Shown here in pieces: positions 15,682 through 26,000 of a stretch of 28,233 nt of DNA. The notes under the pieces were generated by a model that made no database searches, had not been told where the DNA came from, and saw only the letters and a list, made by a program, of their open reading frames with translations. The stretch is from RGIG5270 sp045657185. GTDB taxonomy: Bacteria; Verrucomicrobiota; Lentisphaeria; Victivallales; Victivallaceae. The stretch spans positions 1-28,233 of the forward strand of contig JAZOSO010000091.1 of the NCBI GenBank assembly GCA_045657185.1, in the 5' to 3' direction. Numbering within the stretch: the stretch's first letter is position 1; the number at the start of each line of letters is the position of its first letter. The position numbers and the translations under genes were made by a program.

Positions 15682-15711
15682 AAAGCGTTTTTTTACTTGA
15701 CAAAACGCTTT
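15682..15711 (+). promoter_or_regulatory. Inverted repeat spanning the recA -35 box, candidate repressor operator
   Basis: AAAGCGTTTT (15682-15691) and AAAACGCTTT (15702-15711) are perfectly complementary with a ten-base spacer, giving about two helical turns between arm centres. The right arm begins on the last base of the -35 hexamer (15697-15702), so a bound dimer would block RNA polymerase. A LexA-type SOS repressor is the obvious candidate, but the sequence does not match the E. coli, B. subtilis or alphaproteobacterial boxes known to me. Confidence 0.5.
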
Positions 15712-15724
15712 CGGGTGTTATAGT
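15697..15724 (+). promoter_or_regulatory. Promoter of recA
   Basis: TTGACA (15697-15702), a 16-base spacer and TATAGT (15719-15724) form a near-consensus promoter with CGGGTGT directly before the -10. It lies 50 bases upstream of the recA start codon. Confidence 0.75.
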
Positions 15725-15773
15725 TTTCGGTGTATAATTCAGTTTATTTTTTTACACTCAGAGGAGAATTTTT

Positions 15774-16847
15774 ATGGCAGAAAAAAGTACACCCGTGCAG
15801 GACAAAGCAAAATTTCTTGAAATCACTATCAGCCAGATTGAAAAAGAGTTCGGCAAAGGCTCTATTATGCGTCTGGGCGACAGCTCAGCTTTTCTCGGAG
15901 ATGTTCCGGTTATCAGTACCGGTGCGATGGCACTTGACCTTGCTCTCGGGATCGGCGGTCTGCCCGCAGGCCGTATCGTTGAAATTTTCGGACCTGAATC
16001 CAGCGGTAAAACAACAGTCTGTCTGCATGTTATTGCCAACTCTCAGAAAATGGGCGGCCGCTGTGCCATTATTGACGCAGAACATGCCATTGACCCGACT
16101 TATGCAAAAAAAATCGGCGTAAACATTGACGAACTGCTCATCTCTCAGCCCGACTGCGGTGAAGATGCCCTTAATATTGCCGATGCTCTCGTCCGCAGCA
16201 ATGCGATTGACGTGCTGGTGATTGACTCTGTTGCCGCTCTCGTTCCCAAAGCTGAAATTGAAGGACAGATGGGCGATTCCCACATGGGCTTGCAGGCCCG
16301 TTTGATGTCTCAGGCTCTGCGCAAACTTACAGGTGCCGCCAGCCGCAGCCGTACATGTATTATTTTCACCAATCAGATCCGTGAAAAAATCGGTGTCATG
16401 TTCGGTAATCCCGAAACCACCACCGGCGGTAATGCTCTTAAATTTTATGCTTCAATCCGTATGGATATCCGTAAAGTCACCGCGCTCAAAGACAATACCG
16501 GCAACGCAACCGGCAACAAAGTCCGTGTCAAAGTTATCAAGAACAAAATGGCACCTCCGTTCCGTGTTGCTGAATTTGAAATCAACTTCGCTGAAGGTAT
16601 TTCCAAAATCGGGTCACTGCTTGATGTTGCAACCGACCTCGGTATTCTGGAAAAACGCGGTTCCTGGTTCAGTTTTGACGGCGAACAGCTCGGTCAGGGC
16701 AGAGATCAGACCAAAGCATTGCTGGAAAAATCTCCTGAACTCCAGCAGAAACTTATGGAAAAAATCAAAGAAACTGTCGCAAGTCAGGGTATTTCTCTGG
16801 AAACCGGCATCAATTCTGATAACGGAAGTCAAGAAGAAGCCAAATGA
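15774..16847 (+). CDS. recA: Recombinase RecA
   Basis: RecA forms ATP-dependent filaments on single-stranded DNA, drives strand exchange and triggers LexA self-cleavage in the SOS response. The 357 residues are full length. Walker A GPESSGKTT (about 72-80), Walker B VLVIDSVAALVPKAEIEGQ, loop L1 GDSHMGLQARLMSQALRKL and loop L2 FTNQIREKIGVMFGNPETTTGG are all intact. GAGGAG lies eight bases before ATG 15774. It has its own promoter with a candidate operator, and its stop codon overlaps the next start codon (ATGA at 16844-16847), so the downstream TPR gene is translationally coupled to it. Confidence 0.98.
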   Translation: MAEKSTPVQDKAKFLEITISQIEKEFGKGSIMRLGDSSAFLGDVPVISTGAMALDLALGIGGLPAGRIVEIFGPESSGKTTVCLHVIANSQKMGGRCAIIDAEHAIDPTYAKKIGVNIDELLISQPDCGEDALNIADALVRSNAIDVLVIDSVAALVPKAEIEGQMGDSHMGLQARLMSQALRKLTGAASRSRTCIIFTNQIREKIGVMFGNPETTTGGNALKFYASIRMDIRKVTALKDNTGNATGNKVRVKVIKNKMAPPFRVAEFEINFAEGISKIGSLLDVATDLGILEKRGSWFSFDGEQLGQGRDQTKALLEKSPELQQKLMEKIKETVASQGISLETGINSDNGSQEEAK

Positions 16848-19378
16848 TATTTTCCCGTATAATTGCGCTGACATTGACAATCGCGGCATGGACAGTCTGC
16901 GCTGCCGAATCTCCCGGGCTTACAGCCTATCGGGAACAGAATTACGGCAGTGCTGTCCGTCTGCTGCGCAATGAGCTTACGCAATCGCCCCGAACCGGCA
17001 GGGAATTCTTTGAAAAGTCATTCAGCTACATTGACAGTCTGCTGTACAATGGCGATATTGCTGAAGCAAAAGCACATTTTAATCTCTGCCGGGGAAAAAT
17101 TCCGTCAGACTGCAAAGCGTCTTTTGAATTGCTCCGTGCCAAACTTGCTTATGCTGAAAAGGATTTTGATACTTGTTCAAAAATCCTTGACTCTCTGAAA
17201 AATGCCGCCGGACTCACAGAACTTGACCGTTTTGATATTGCCGTATTGCAGAGTGAAATTTTACTGTCCCGTGACAAAGGCAACGAAGCTGTTGACTTGC
17301 TGGAGCTTGCACTCAAGAATACTGATATCGCAAAAAACGGTGAATTTACGCTCAAATTGCAGCTTATGCGTGCGCTGGCGGCAGCAGGAAAACTCAACCG
17401 CATCCCCGCTGAATATGAAGCTTTAAAACAGAAATATCCTGAAATGCAGGGCAGACTGCGGCATTTTGAACTGCTTATGTTTGCCATAAATCAGGACTTG
17501 AAATCATATCATCAGCTTTTTATGCAGATATTTCCCGACGGACGCCCGTCAACGGCTCTCATCGGCGACCCGGTACTTTATCAGGGGGCATTACTCGGAG
17601 AACAGCAGGCTCAAAAAGAGAAAAATGCAGAAGAGATAGTTTTTCACCTCAAAAATCAGACCTGGTTTGCACCGAATGATGAATACCGTGCGGCAAGTTA
17701 CAGTAATCTTATTGAACTTTATATCAATAAAAATGACAAAAAATCTGCTCTCTCCGCCGTCCGTGATATGCTCAAAAGTATTAAAAATCTGCCGGATAGC
17801 GCAAAATGGCAGATGATTTGCGCAAGTCTGCAAAATGAACTCAATGACGGTGATTCAGGCCTTGAAATTTATCTCAAAATAAAAAGAAATATCCGTCTTG
17901 AAAGCGCAATGCGTGCCGAAGCTGCAGAAAACGCCGCTCAAATTTACAAAAAACTCGGAAAAAATACTGAGATGCTCAAACTTTATGCCTTTATGGCAGA
18001 TTTTCCTGACAGCCGCAAGATAAACGACAGAGGAATTCTGCTCACAGGCAAATATTATTTTGAGCATGGCGAATACCGCATGGGGGAATCAGTTTTAAGC
18101 AAAATACAGCCCGATTCACTCAATTACAACGAAGCACTTTTCTACCTCATTCAATGCCGCATAGCCAACGGCGAATATCAATCTGCAACAGCAGATGTAC
18201 AGAAACTTGCCATGCTCAAAAATGATGATAAAAATTTACCGGAACCGGCTTTTGCCGCGCTCTATTTTAATGCAGTTATCGCAGAGGCTTTAAAAAAAGA
18301 AGACGAAGCCGCAGAATTGTACGAAAAAGCCGCCCGCTGCGGTACAGTCAGTCCCGCCGCATTACCGATGATTGCCAATGCCTGGCTCAAAGCGGCGGAA
18401 TTGCAGTTCAAACGCCATTCATACAGCAATGCGGGACTGCTTTTCCTGACTTTTGCAGAACAATACCCCAAGCACAAAGATACTGCCGCCGCGCTTTATA
18501 AATCGGTTTACTCCTACTTCCTTGCCGCCCGCCGTGATGAAATGAAATACAGCATGAGCAAATTGCAGAAAGATTTTCCCGGCCATGAACTCACAATCAA
18601 TGCCTTTTTCCATGAAACCGATTACCTGAAAGGAAATGATTTACTGCAGGAGGCATTGAAAACTCTGGATACTGTTTTTGAACTTAATAATAACCGCAAT
18701 ATCACTGTTTCTGCGCAGGTTTATTACGACAAGGCGTTGATACTTTATCAGCTCCGCCGTGACTCTGCGGCACTGGAGGAACTTAAAAAACTTGAAATTC
18801 TGCCGCAGAACCCACTGCATGCAGAGGGGATGTTTCTGGCAGGAACTATTGCCTCGGAGCAGGGCAGAAATCTTGACGCCGCCGAATATTTCACAAAAGC
18901 ATCTTCAATGCGTGACGATTTACTTTTCAAATCCTCTTCCGCCGGGCGTGCAGCCGATAATTATTTCCTTGCGGGAACAAAAAACAAGGATTCCGCCCAT
19001 CTGAAAAGCGCATTGGATATTTACGCAAATCTGGTAAAAAATCACAATTTGTCAACTGTTTTCCGTGTACAATGTTTTTACAAACTCGGCCGCACGCATG
19101 AAGCAATGCAGGATTATCAGAGTGCGCTTGATGCCTACACCGAAGCTCTTTATTTGAATTACGGTGATAATGAGCTCAAAAACAGCACCGTCATCCCCGT
19201 TTGGGTTAATCGCAGTGCGCTGAATGCCATTGACATTCATCTGCGTCAGGGCGGCTCAAATGCGCTGAATGATGCGATTTTTATAATCCGCCGTCTGAAA
19301 AAACTGAATACCATGACGGCAAAAGAACTTGAAAATCTGGAATACAATGTCCGCAACCGCTATGTCAGAAACGATTGA
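16844..19378 (+). CDS. Large secreted TPR-repeat protein (844 aa)
   Basis: The product begins with a signal peptide (IFSRIIALTLTIAAWTVCAA) and is otherwise almost wholly alpha-helical with 34-residue tetratricopeptide-like repeats. Examples are AVRLLRNELTQSPRTG, LYEKAARCG, AGLLFLTFAEQYPKHKDTAAALYKSVYSY and AMQDYQSALDAYTEALYLNYG. The middle section with an. Confidence 0.
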   Translation: MIFSRIIALTLTIAAWTVCAAESPGLTAYREQNYGSAVRLLRNELTQSPRTGREFFEKSFSYIDSLLYNGDIAEAKAHFNLCRGKIPSDCKASFELLRAKLAYAEKDFDTCSKILDSLKNAAGLTELDRFDIAVLQSEILLSRDKGNEAVDLLELALKNTDIAKNGEFTLKLQLMRALAAAGKLNRIPAEYEALKQKYPEMQGRLRHFELLMFAINQDLKSYHQLFMQIFPDGRPSTALIGDPVLYQGALLGEQQAQKEKNAEEIVFHLKNQTWFAPNDEYRAASYSNLIELYINKNDKKSALSAVRDMLKSIKNLPDSAKWQMICASLQNELNDGDSGLEIYLKIKRNIRLESAMRAEAAENAAQIYKKLGKNTEMLKLYAFMADFPDSRKINDRGILLTGKYYFEHGEYRMGESVLSKIQPDSLNYNEALFYLIQCRIANGEYQSATADVQKLAMLKNDDKNLPEPAFAALYFNAVIAEALKKEDEAAELYEKAARCGTVSPAALPMIANAWLKAAELQFKRHSYSNAGLLFLTFAEQYPKHKDTAAALYKSVYSYFLAARRDEMKYSMSKLQKDFPGHELTINAFFHETDYLKGNDLLQEALKTLDTVFELNNNRNITVSAQVYYDKALILYQLRRDSAALEELKKLEILPQNPLHAEGMFLAGTIASEQGRNLDAAEYFTKASSMRDDLLFKSSSAGRAADNYFLAGTKNKDSAHLKSALDIYANLVKNHNLSTVFRVQCFYKLGRTHEAMQDYQSALDAYTEALYLNYGDNELKNSTVIPVWVNRSALNAIDIHLRQGGSNALNDAIFIIRRLKKLNTMTAKELENLEYNVRNRYVRND

Positions 19379-19405
19379 CGGATAATAAAAAGAAAGGTAA
19401 TAATT

Positions 19406-20053
19406 ATGACTTCAGCATTTTTGCAGCTTATGAGGGACGGCGGTCCCGTCTTGTGGATTATCGGCGTTTGCGCGCTGATTGCCATGTTTATTTTTTTCAA
19501 GAAAACATTTCAGTTTCACCGCGAGGAAGTCAACGTCCGCGAACTTGTGCGAGGCTTGGAAAATGTCCTGCGCCGCAACGGTTTTGTTGAAGCGATAAGT
19601 CTCTGTGATAATACTCCCGGCCCCGCCGCCAGAGTTCTTTCCGCCGCAATCCTTGCTTATGAACGCAAGGACGAAGATTTGAAACAGGCGATTGACGATG
19701 CCTGTCTGGAGGAGATGCCCAAACTGGAAAAAAACATTGATATTTTAAGTACAATCGGATTTATTTCTCCGCTTCTGGGACTGCTCGGGACGGTTCTCGG
19801 CATGATGGAGACTTTTGAAACAGTCAATGTTACCAGCAGTATGGCTCTGTCAAGTTCTGAACTTGCAGGCACTATCCGTATGGCTCTTATCACTACGGCG
19901 GGCGGTCTGGCTGTGGCAATACCGTGTTATGTGGCATATAACTATCTGGTCTCGCGCGTCAATGCGATAACTCTGGATATGGAAAAAGCGGCATCCGAAA
20001 TCGTTTACTTTTTCAATCAGAAAGATAAAAACGAAAGCACTGCGGAGAAATAA
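19406..20053 (+). CDS. ExbB/TolQ/MotA-family proton channel protein
   Basis: A 215-residue inner-membrane protein with the family's three spans: about residues 14-32 (VLWIIGVCALIAMFIFF), 112-135 (STIGFISPLLGLLGTVLGMM) and 157-178 (MALITTAGGLAVAIPCYVAY). The conserved GLLGTVLGMM and TTAGGLAVAIP segments are intact. With ExbD it should use the proton gradient to move a periplasmic partner. GAAAGG lies about nine bases before ATG 19406. It follows the TPR gene by 27 bases and precedes the ExbD gene by two. Whether the complex powers TonB-type uptake, Tol-type division or another envelope task cannot be told from the sequence. Confidence 0.92.
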   Translation: MTSAFLQLMRDGGPVLWIIGVCALIAMFIFFKKTFQFHREEVNVRELVRGLENVLRRNGFVEAISLCDNTPGPAARVLSAAILAYERKDEDLKQAIDDACLEEMPKLEKNIDILSTIGFISPLLGLLGTVLGMMETFETVNVTSSMALSSSELAGTIRMALITTAGGLAVAIPCYVAYNYLVSRVNAITLDMEKAASEIVYFFNQKDKNESTAEK

Positions 20054-23000
20054 TCATGTCCGACCGTCACCAATACCGTGCCAGAGGGCGCAAATACCGC
20101 TCAAAACTGCCCATGCTGTCAGGGAGGCCAGATTTAACTCCTCTGATAGATGTGCTTTTTCTGAGTCTTATTTTTTTCATGCTCTCAAGTTCCTTTGTCA
20201 AAATGTACGGCATCAAAGTTGAAATACCGAAAGTCGGCCCCAGCCGTTATTCCAGCGTGGAAAAGTATATTATTTCCATTGTACGCGGTAACGACCGCAA
20301 TATAATTTACTTTAAAGATGAGGAAATGACGCTTGACACTCTGGCGGAAAAACTGGCTCAGCTGGCAAATGAAAACCCGAATTGCACTGTGGTTATCTCT
20401 GCTGACGGCGGTGTGCCTTTTGAGCTGGTTGCCAATGTTATGGCAATGGCTGAACGCGCAGACCTTGCAAGCTTCATCGCTGTAAGCAGTGAAAGTTCAC
20501 GCAAAGACGCAGTTTTTGAAAAATAACAAGTTGCTTAATATATGAAAAATTCATTGACCCAACCGGTAAAATACGGAAAAATCATCGCAGTACAGGCAAT
20601 ATTGCTGACAGTTGCCATTCACGGTGCATTTTTTCTGCTTTTTTCTGTCCCTCCCGTTACACAGGAGCAGACGGAAAAAAGAGATACTGCGGTCACTTTG
20701 CTGAATTTCAAAGCTCCGACTTCCGAAGCGGCGGAGTTTAAAAAGTACATTGAAAAATACGCTCCGTCAAATTTCTCCAACAGTTCCAGTCCGCTCGGTT
20801 TCGGCAAATTTGTCTCGCCTGCCGTATTTCCCGTGCCTGCTCAAACACCTCTCGCTAAAAATGATTTGCAATTTACTGCGGTACAGCCGCCGATGCAATA
20901 TACAGATTTACCGTCAGGAATTCCGTCTTATAATGTTCTGCCGCGGCGTGAAATTTCCAAAATCACTACTGAAGGCAATACCAAAGCTGTCTATCCTTTT
21001 GCGGTCAGTGATTCGGGAAGGGTGATTCCGCTCCCGCTCTCCGTGGATGAACTTCGCATGGCAAACGAGTTTCCGCTCAACTGCGGTATTTATAAACTTC
21101 TCAATGACAAAAAAAGTAAGATGCTGCCGCGTTTTGTCCTGCTGCAAAGCTCAGGCCGCCGCTCGCTTGACCGTTTGAGTATGCGTCTTTTGTATCAGGA
21201 GATGAAACAATTATATGACTGCGCCGACGGAGAAATTTTTACGGTACATTACCGCGAACATGATGCCGCAGGAGGTGAATTATGATTGAACTTGACCAGA
21301 AAAATCTGATACTTATCTATATGATAATCTGGCTGACAGTTATTGTTGTGCTGTGGCTGAGAGAAATCTACCGTGTCAGCAAATTCAACTGGGACTTGAG
21401 CAATACCAAACTTTTCCATTGCAACAGCTGTCACCATACATTTCTGACCAAAGACGGCGCAAATCTCACCCGCTGTCCCAACTGCAACTCTGTTTGCATA
21501 GCCAAGCGGAAAAGCTGATATGTGCCGCATACTTTTTTTTATTTTCACTCTTGCATTTTGCTGTTGTACGGCAGAAGAATTTTATTGCTCCTGCACCCAC
21601 TTATACGGAACTTGCAAAGAAGCAAAAAATAACAGTTTTGTCTATGTTTCAAAGGTTAGAGACATCTTTATTTTGCCCGTCAAAAATCCGTCAAATCCGC
21701 TTCTTGAGCTTAAAAATCCGTCAAATTTATCCGTCAAAACAAAAATCAAGCTCAAAAGTGACGGAAAGCATATGACGGGAACAATCGTCAAAGTTGACGA
21801 TTGTTATTATCAGACAGATATTCCTTTCTGCCGCGGAGATTCCGGCAATACTGTTTATGACATGCGTCAGAATGCAATCGGTCTGGTGTCGCATTTTGTT
21901 GAAAAAAACAGCCGTAAACTCTATTTTATCGTTCGTACCGACAACTTGCAAAAAGATGAATTTGAAAGAATAAGCCGCGATGAACTGCTGGCGGATTGGA
22001 GGATTTTCAATAAAGTCAAAGAGTATGAAAAATTGCTTTTTGACGGTGTGAAAAAATGTGCAAATGAGCGTGAGGCAAAAAAATTTCTCCTCCGCAATCA
22101 AGTTCTCCGCAAGCAATATATCGGCTGGAAATCTGCCTACTTAAAAAAAGAAACTGAAAAATCATTTATAAACATAAAAAAATTATACGAAAGATTCTGC
22201 TATGAAAAAAGTAATGACCAGAGATGAAGTCCCTGTTGAGTTGACTTGGGATTTGAGCAAAATGTACAAAAATGAAAAAGAGTTCAATGCCGATTTTGAC
22301 AAACTTATGCCGATGTGTGCCGAACTTGAAAAATTGCAGGGGCATCTGCTTGATTCCCCGCAAAATTTGCTTAAAGGTATTGAATTATCCGACGACTTGA
22401 GCCGACTCGGCGAAAAACTTTATGTTTACGCTCACCTGAAATCCGATGAAAATACCTCCGACAACCCCAACCGCGCCCGCATGGACAAAATTTCTGCGGC
22501 TTTTGCCAGAATTTCAGGAGTTACGGCATTTTTTGAACCTGAAATCCTTGCAGGAGATGAAAAACTCATCCGCAGCTGGATTGCTGATGAACCGCTCAAA
22601 TTTTACAAACGCAGCATGGAAGAACTTTTGCGCGGAAAAAAACATGTTCTCTCTGCTGCGGAAGAAAGATTGGTCGGTCTCTACTCCGATGTTCTCGGCG
22701 GCAGTGACGAAATTTTTTCCATTATGAACAATTCCGATATGGAGTTTGAGCATATTCCCGACGGCAACGGCGGAAAAGTACAGCTGACTCACGGCAACTA
22801 TTACTCATTTATGATAAATCCCGACCGCCGTGTCCGCCGCAACGCATTCAAGGCCATGTTCAACGCTTACAAAAAATTCCGCAATACTTATGCTGCCACG
22901 CTTGGCAATACCACCAAGCGTCATGCCGTTTCCGCAGAACTGCGCCGTTATGACTCTTCCCTTGAGGCGGCACTTTTTGACGACAATATCAAACCTGAAG

Positions 23001-26000
23001 TTTACACCAATTTAATAAAAGCCGTTCACTCAAAAGTATCTTATCTCACCCGTTATATCAAACTCAGAAAAAAACTCCTCAAACTCAAAAAAATCGACAT
23101 GTATGATTTGTATAACCCGCTCGTTGCCGATGTTGATTTGAAATATACTTTTGAGGAAGCAAAAGATTTGGTTCTGAAAGCTCTCGCCCCCCTCGGCGAA
23201 GAGTACGGCAAACTGCTCCGACGCGCCTTTGATGAACGCTGGATTGACGTCGTTCCCAACAAAGGCAAACGCTCAGGAGCATACTCAAGCGGCTGTTATG
23301 ACAGTGCGCCGTATCTGCTTTTGAACTTTGACGGAACTTTGAACGATGTCTTTACACTTGCGCATGAACTCGGACACTCCATGCACAGTTTTTATTCCAA
23401 TACAAATCAGCATTATCACTACGCAGATTACAGTATTTTTGTTGCAGAAGTAGCCTCCACCACCAACGAAATGCTCCTGTCAGATTATCTGTTGAAAAAT
23501 TCACAGGACAAAGCTCTGCGCGCGTATCTGCTCGGTCATCTCGCTGATGAAATCCGCGCCACAATCTACCGCCAAGCCATGTTTGCTGAATTTGAACTCA
23601 AAATCCACGAACTCGCCGAAAACGACGAACCCCTCAGTGCCGATGTCCTCTCTGAAAATTATTATCAGATTCATCAAAGCTATTACGGCGATGCAATCCC
23701 TGCTCCGGATGAACTTATCAAACTTGAATGGGCGCGGATTCCGCACTTTTATTACAATTTCTATGTGTATAAATACGCCTGCGGTATGTCAGCTGCACTG
23801 AAACTTAAGGATAATATTCTCACCGGAGATAAAAAACTTATTGATGATTACTTCTCGTTTTTAAAAGCAGGCGACTCCCTTGACGTGCTGGACATCATGC
23901 GCAACGCAGGCGTTGACCTTTCAACTCCGCAGCCGATCGCAGATGCTCTTGACACCTTCGGCAAAGTCGTTACGGAATTGGAACAACTCTGCTGATTTGT
24001 TTTTTCTGCAGATGTACTTGAAAAATCTCATTATTGCATTATATTATATAATAAGTTTTTTTCAACCCTCAATTTTAACGGAGTTTTAAAAATGACAAAA
24101 GTATTGATCCCCACCAAGCTTGACAAAGCAGCCGCTCAACTTCTCATTGACAAAAATTATACTGTTGTTCAGGATTCATCCACACCGCTCGCAGACCTCT
24201 GCAAAGCTAACGCCGATGCCGAAGTCATGATCGTTCGCAGTGAAGCTGTCACCGCCGAAATCATTGACCTTCTCCCCGCTCTCAAACTCGTCGTCCGCGC
24301 AGGTGCCGGTTTCAACACCATTGACACCAAATACGCCCGCAGCAAAAACATCGACGTCATGAACACCCCCGGAGCAAACTCCAACGGCGTCGCCGAAGAA
24401 GTCGTCGCCATGATGCTCGCTCTCTACCGCAAAGTCGTTCCCGCTGACATCTCCACCCGCAAAGGCGATTGGGAAAAATCCAAATTCATGGGCCGTGAAA
24501 TCACCGGCAAAACCGTCGGTATCCTCGGTCTCGGTCATATCGGTCAGCTCCTCGTCAAACGCCTCTCCGGTTTCGATATCAAAGCCCTCGCTTTTGACCC
24601 CTTTATCTCCGAAGAAAAGGCCGCTTCAATCGGCGTCAAACTCTGCACCGTTGAAGAAATTTTCGCTCAGGCTGACCTCATCTCTCTCCATATCCCCGAA
24701 AATAACGAAACCCGCGGTATGGTCAACAAGAAACTTTTCGATCTGATGAAAGACGGTGCCGTCCTCATCAACTGCGCCCGCGCAGGCGTCATCAATGAAG
24801 ACGACCTCCGTGAAGCCAAGAAAACTAAAAATATCCTCTTCGGCAACGACGTCTATCCCAAAGATATCGCCGGTGAAAAAACCGTCGCCGATATCGCCGA
24901 CGTCATGCTTCCCCACCTCGGCGCAAATACCTTTGAAGCCAACTTCAACGCAGCAGTCCGCTCCGCTGAACAGACTATCGCTTACTACGACAACGGCGAC
25001 ACCTCCTGCGTCGTCAACAAGTAAGATGAGTGTGGAATAAAATGGCAGATATTGCAGGAAAGGGAGAAAAAACCTTTTAAGGAAAGGTTCTTTTCTCCCT
25101 CTCCTGCACCTCTCCCGTTTTTTCCAAACCTTCTAAAGTATTTTTTCTGAATGTGAATATTCATCCTCATACAAAACTCCGTTTTTGATTTTCAAAAAAT
25201 CAAAAGCGAATATGAAAGTTTTTGTAAAAAGGATAGGGGGTGCAGGGGGAAAGGAAAAGAAACTTGTTTCAACAAGGTTTTTTCCTTTCCCCCTGCAGTA
25301 ACCTGATCATTTTAACCAAAGAAAGTTTTTTATTATGGCAAAGGGTACAGTAGTACAAAAGATATTGGATGCGCATTTTGTATCCGGGTCAAAGGTTACC
25401 GGAGAAGTTGTTGCGTTTAAGATTGACCAGACTTTGACACAGGATGCAACAGGCACAATGGCATATTTGGAATTGGAAGCGATGAAAGTTGACAAAGTTG
25501 CAACTGAGCTTTCAGTTTCTTATGTTGACCACAACATGATGCAGAACGGACCTGAAAACCGCAATGACCACATGTATTTGCAGAGTGTTGCGGCGGCGAA
25601 GGGAGTTGTTTTCTCAATGCCCGGCAACGGTATTTGCCACCAGCTGCATTTGGAGCGTTTCGGTGCTCCCGGCAAAACATTGCTCGGTTCCGACTCACAC
25701 ACTCCGACCGGCGGCGGTATCGGTATGATTGCAATCGGTGCGGGCGGTCTGGACGTTGCAAGAGCTATGGCAGGCAAACCCTTCCGTATCAATTATCCCA
25801 AAGTCATCGGTGTCAAACTCACCAATAAACTTGCTCCCTGGTGTGCAGCAAAAGATGTTATTCTGCACTTGCTCGGTATTCTTACCACCAAAGGCAATGT
25901 CGGTTCAATCGTTGAATATTTCGGTCCCGGTGTTGCAAGTCTGACCGTTCCCCAGCGTGCCACTATTACCAATATGGGTGCAGAATTGGGTGTTACCACT

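Noticed and set aside
15655..15773. Known LexA boxes (CTGT-N8-ACAG, GAAC-N4-GTTC, GTTC-N7-GTTC) upstream of recA
   Set aside because: None is present in full. Only the AAAGCGTTTT inverted repeat stands out.
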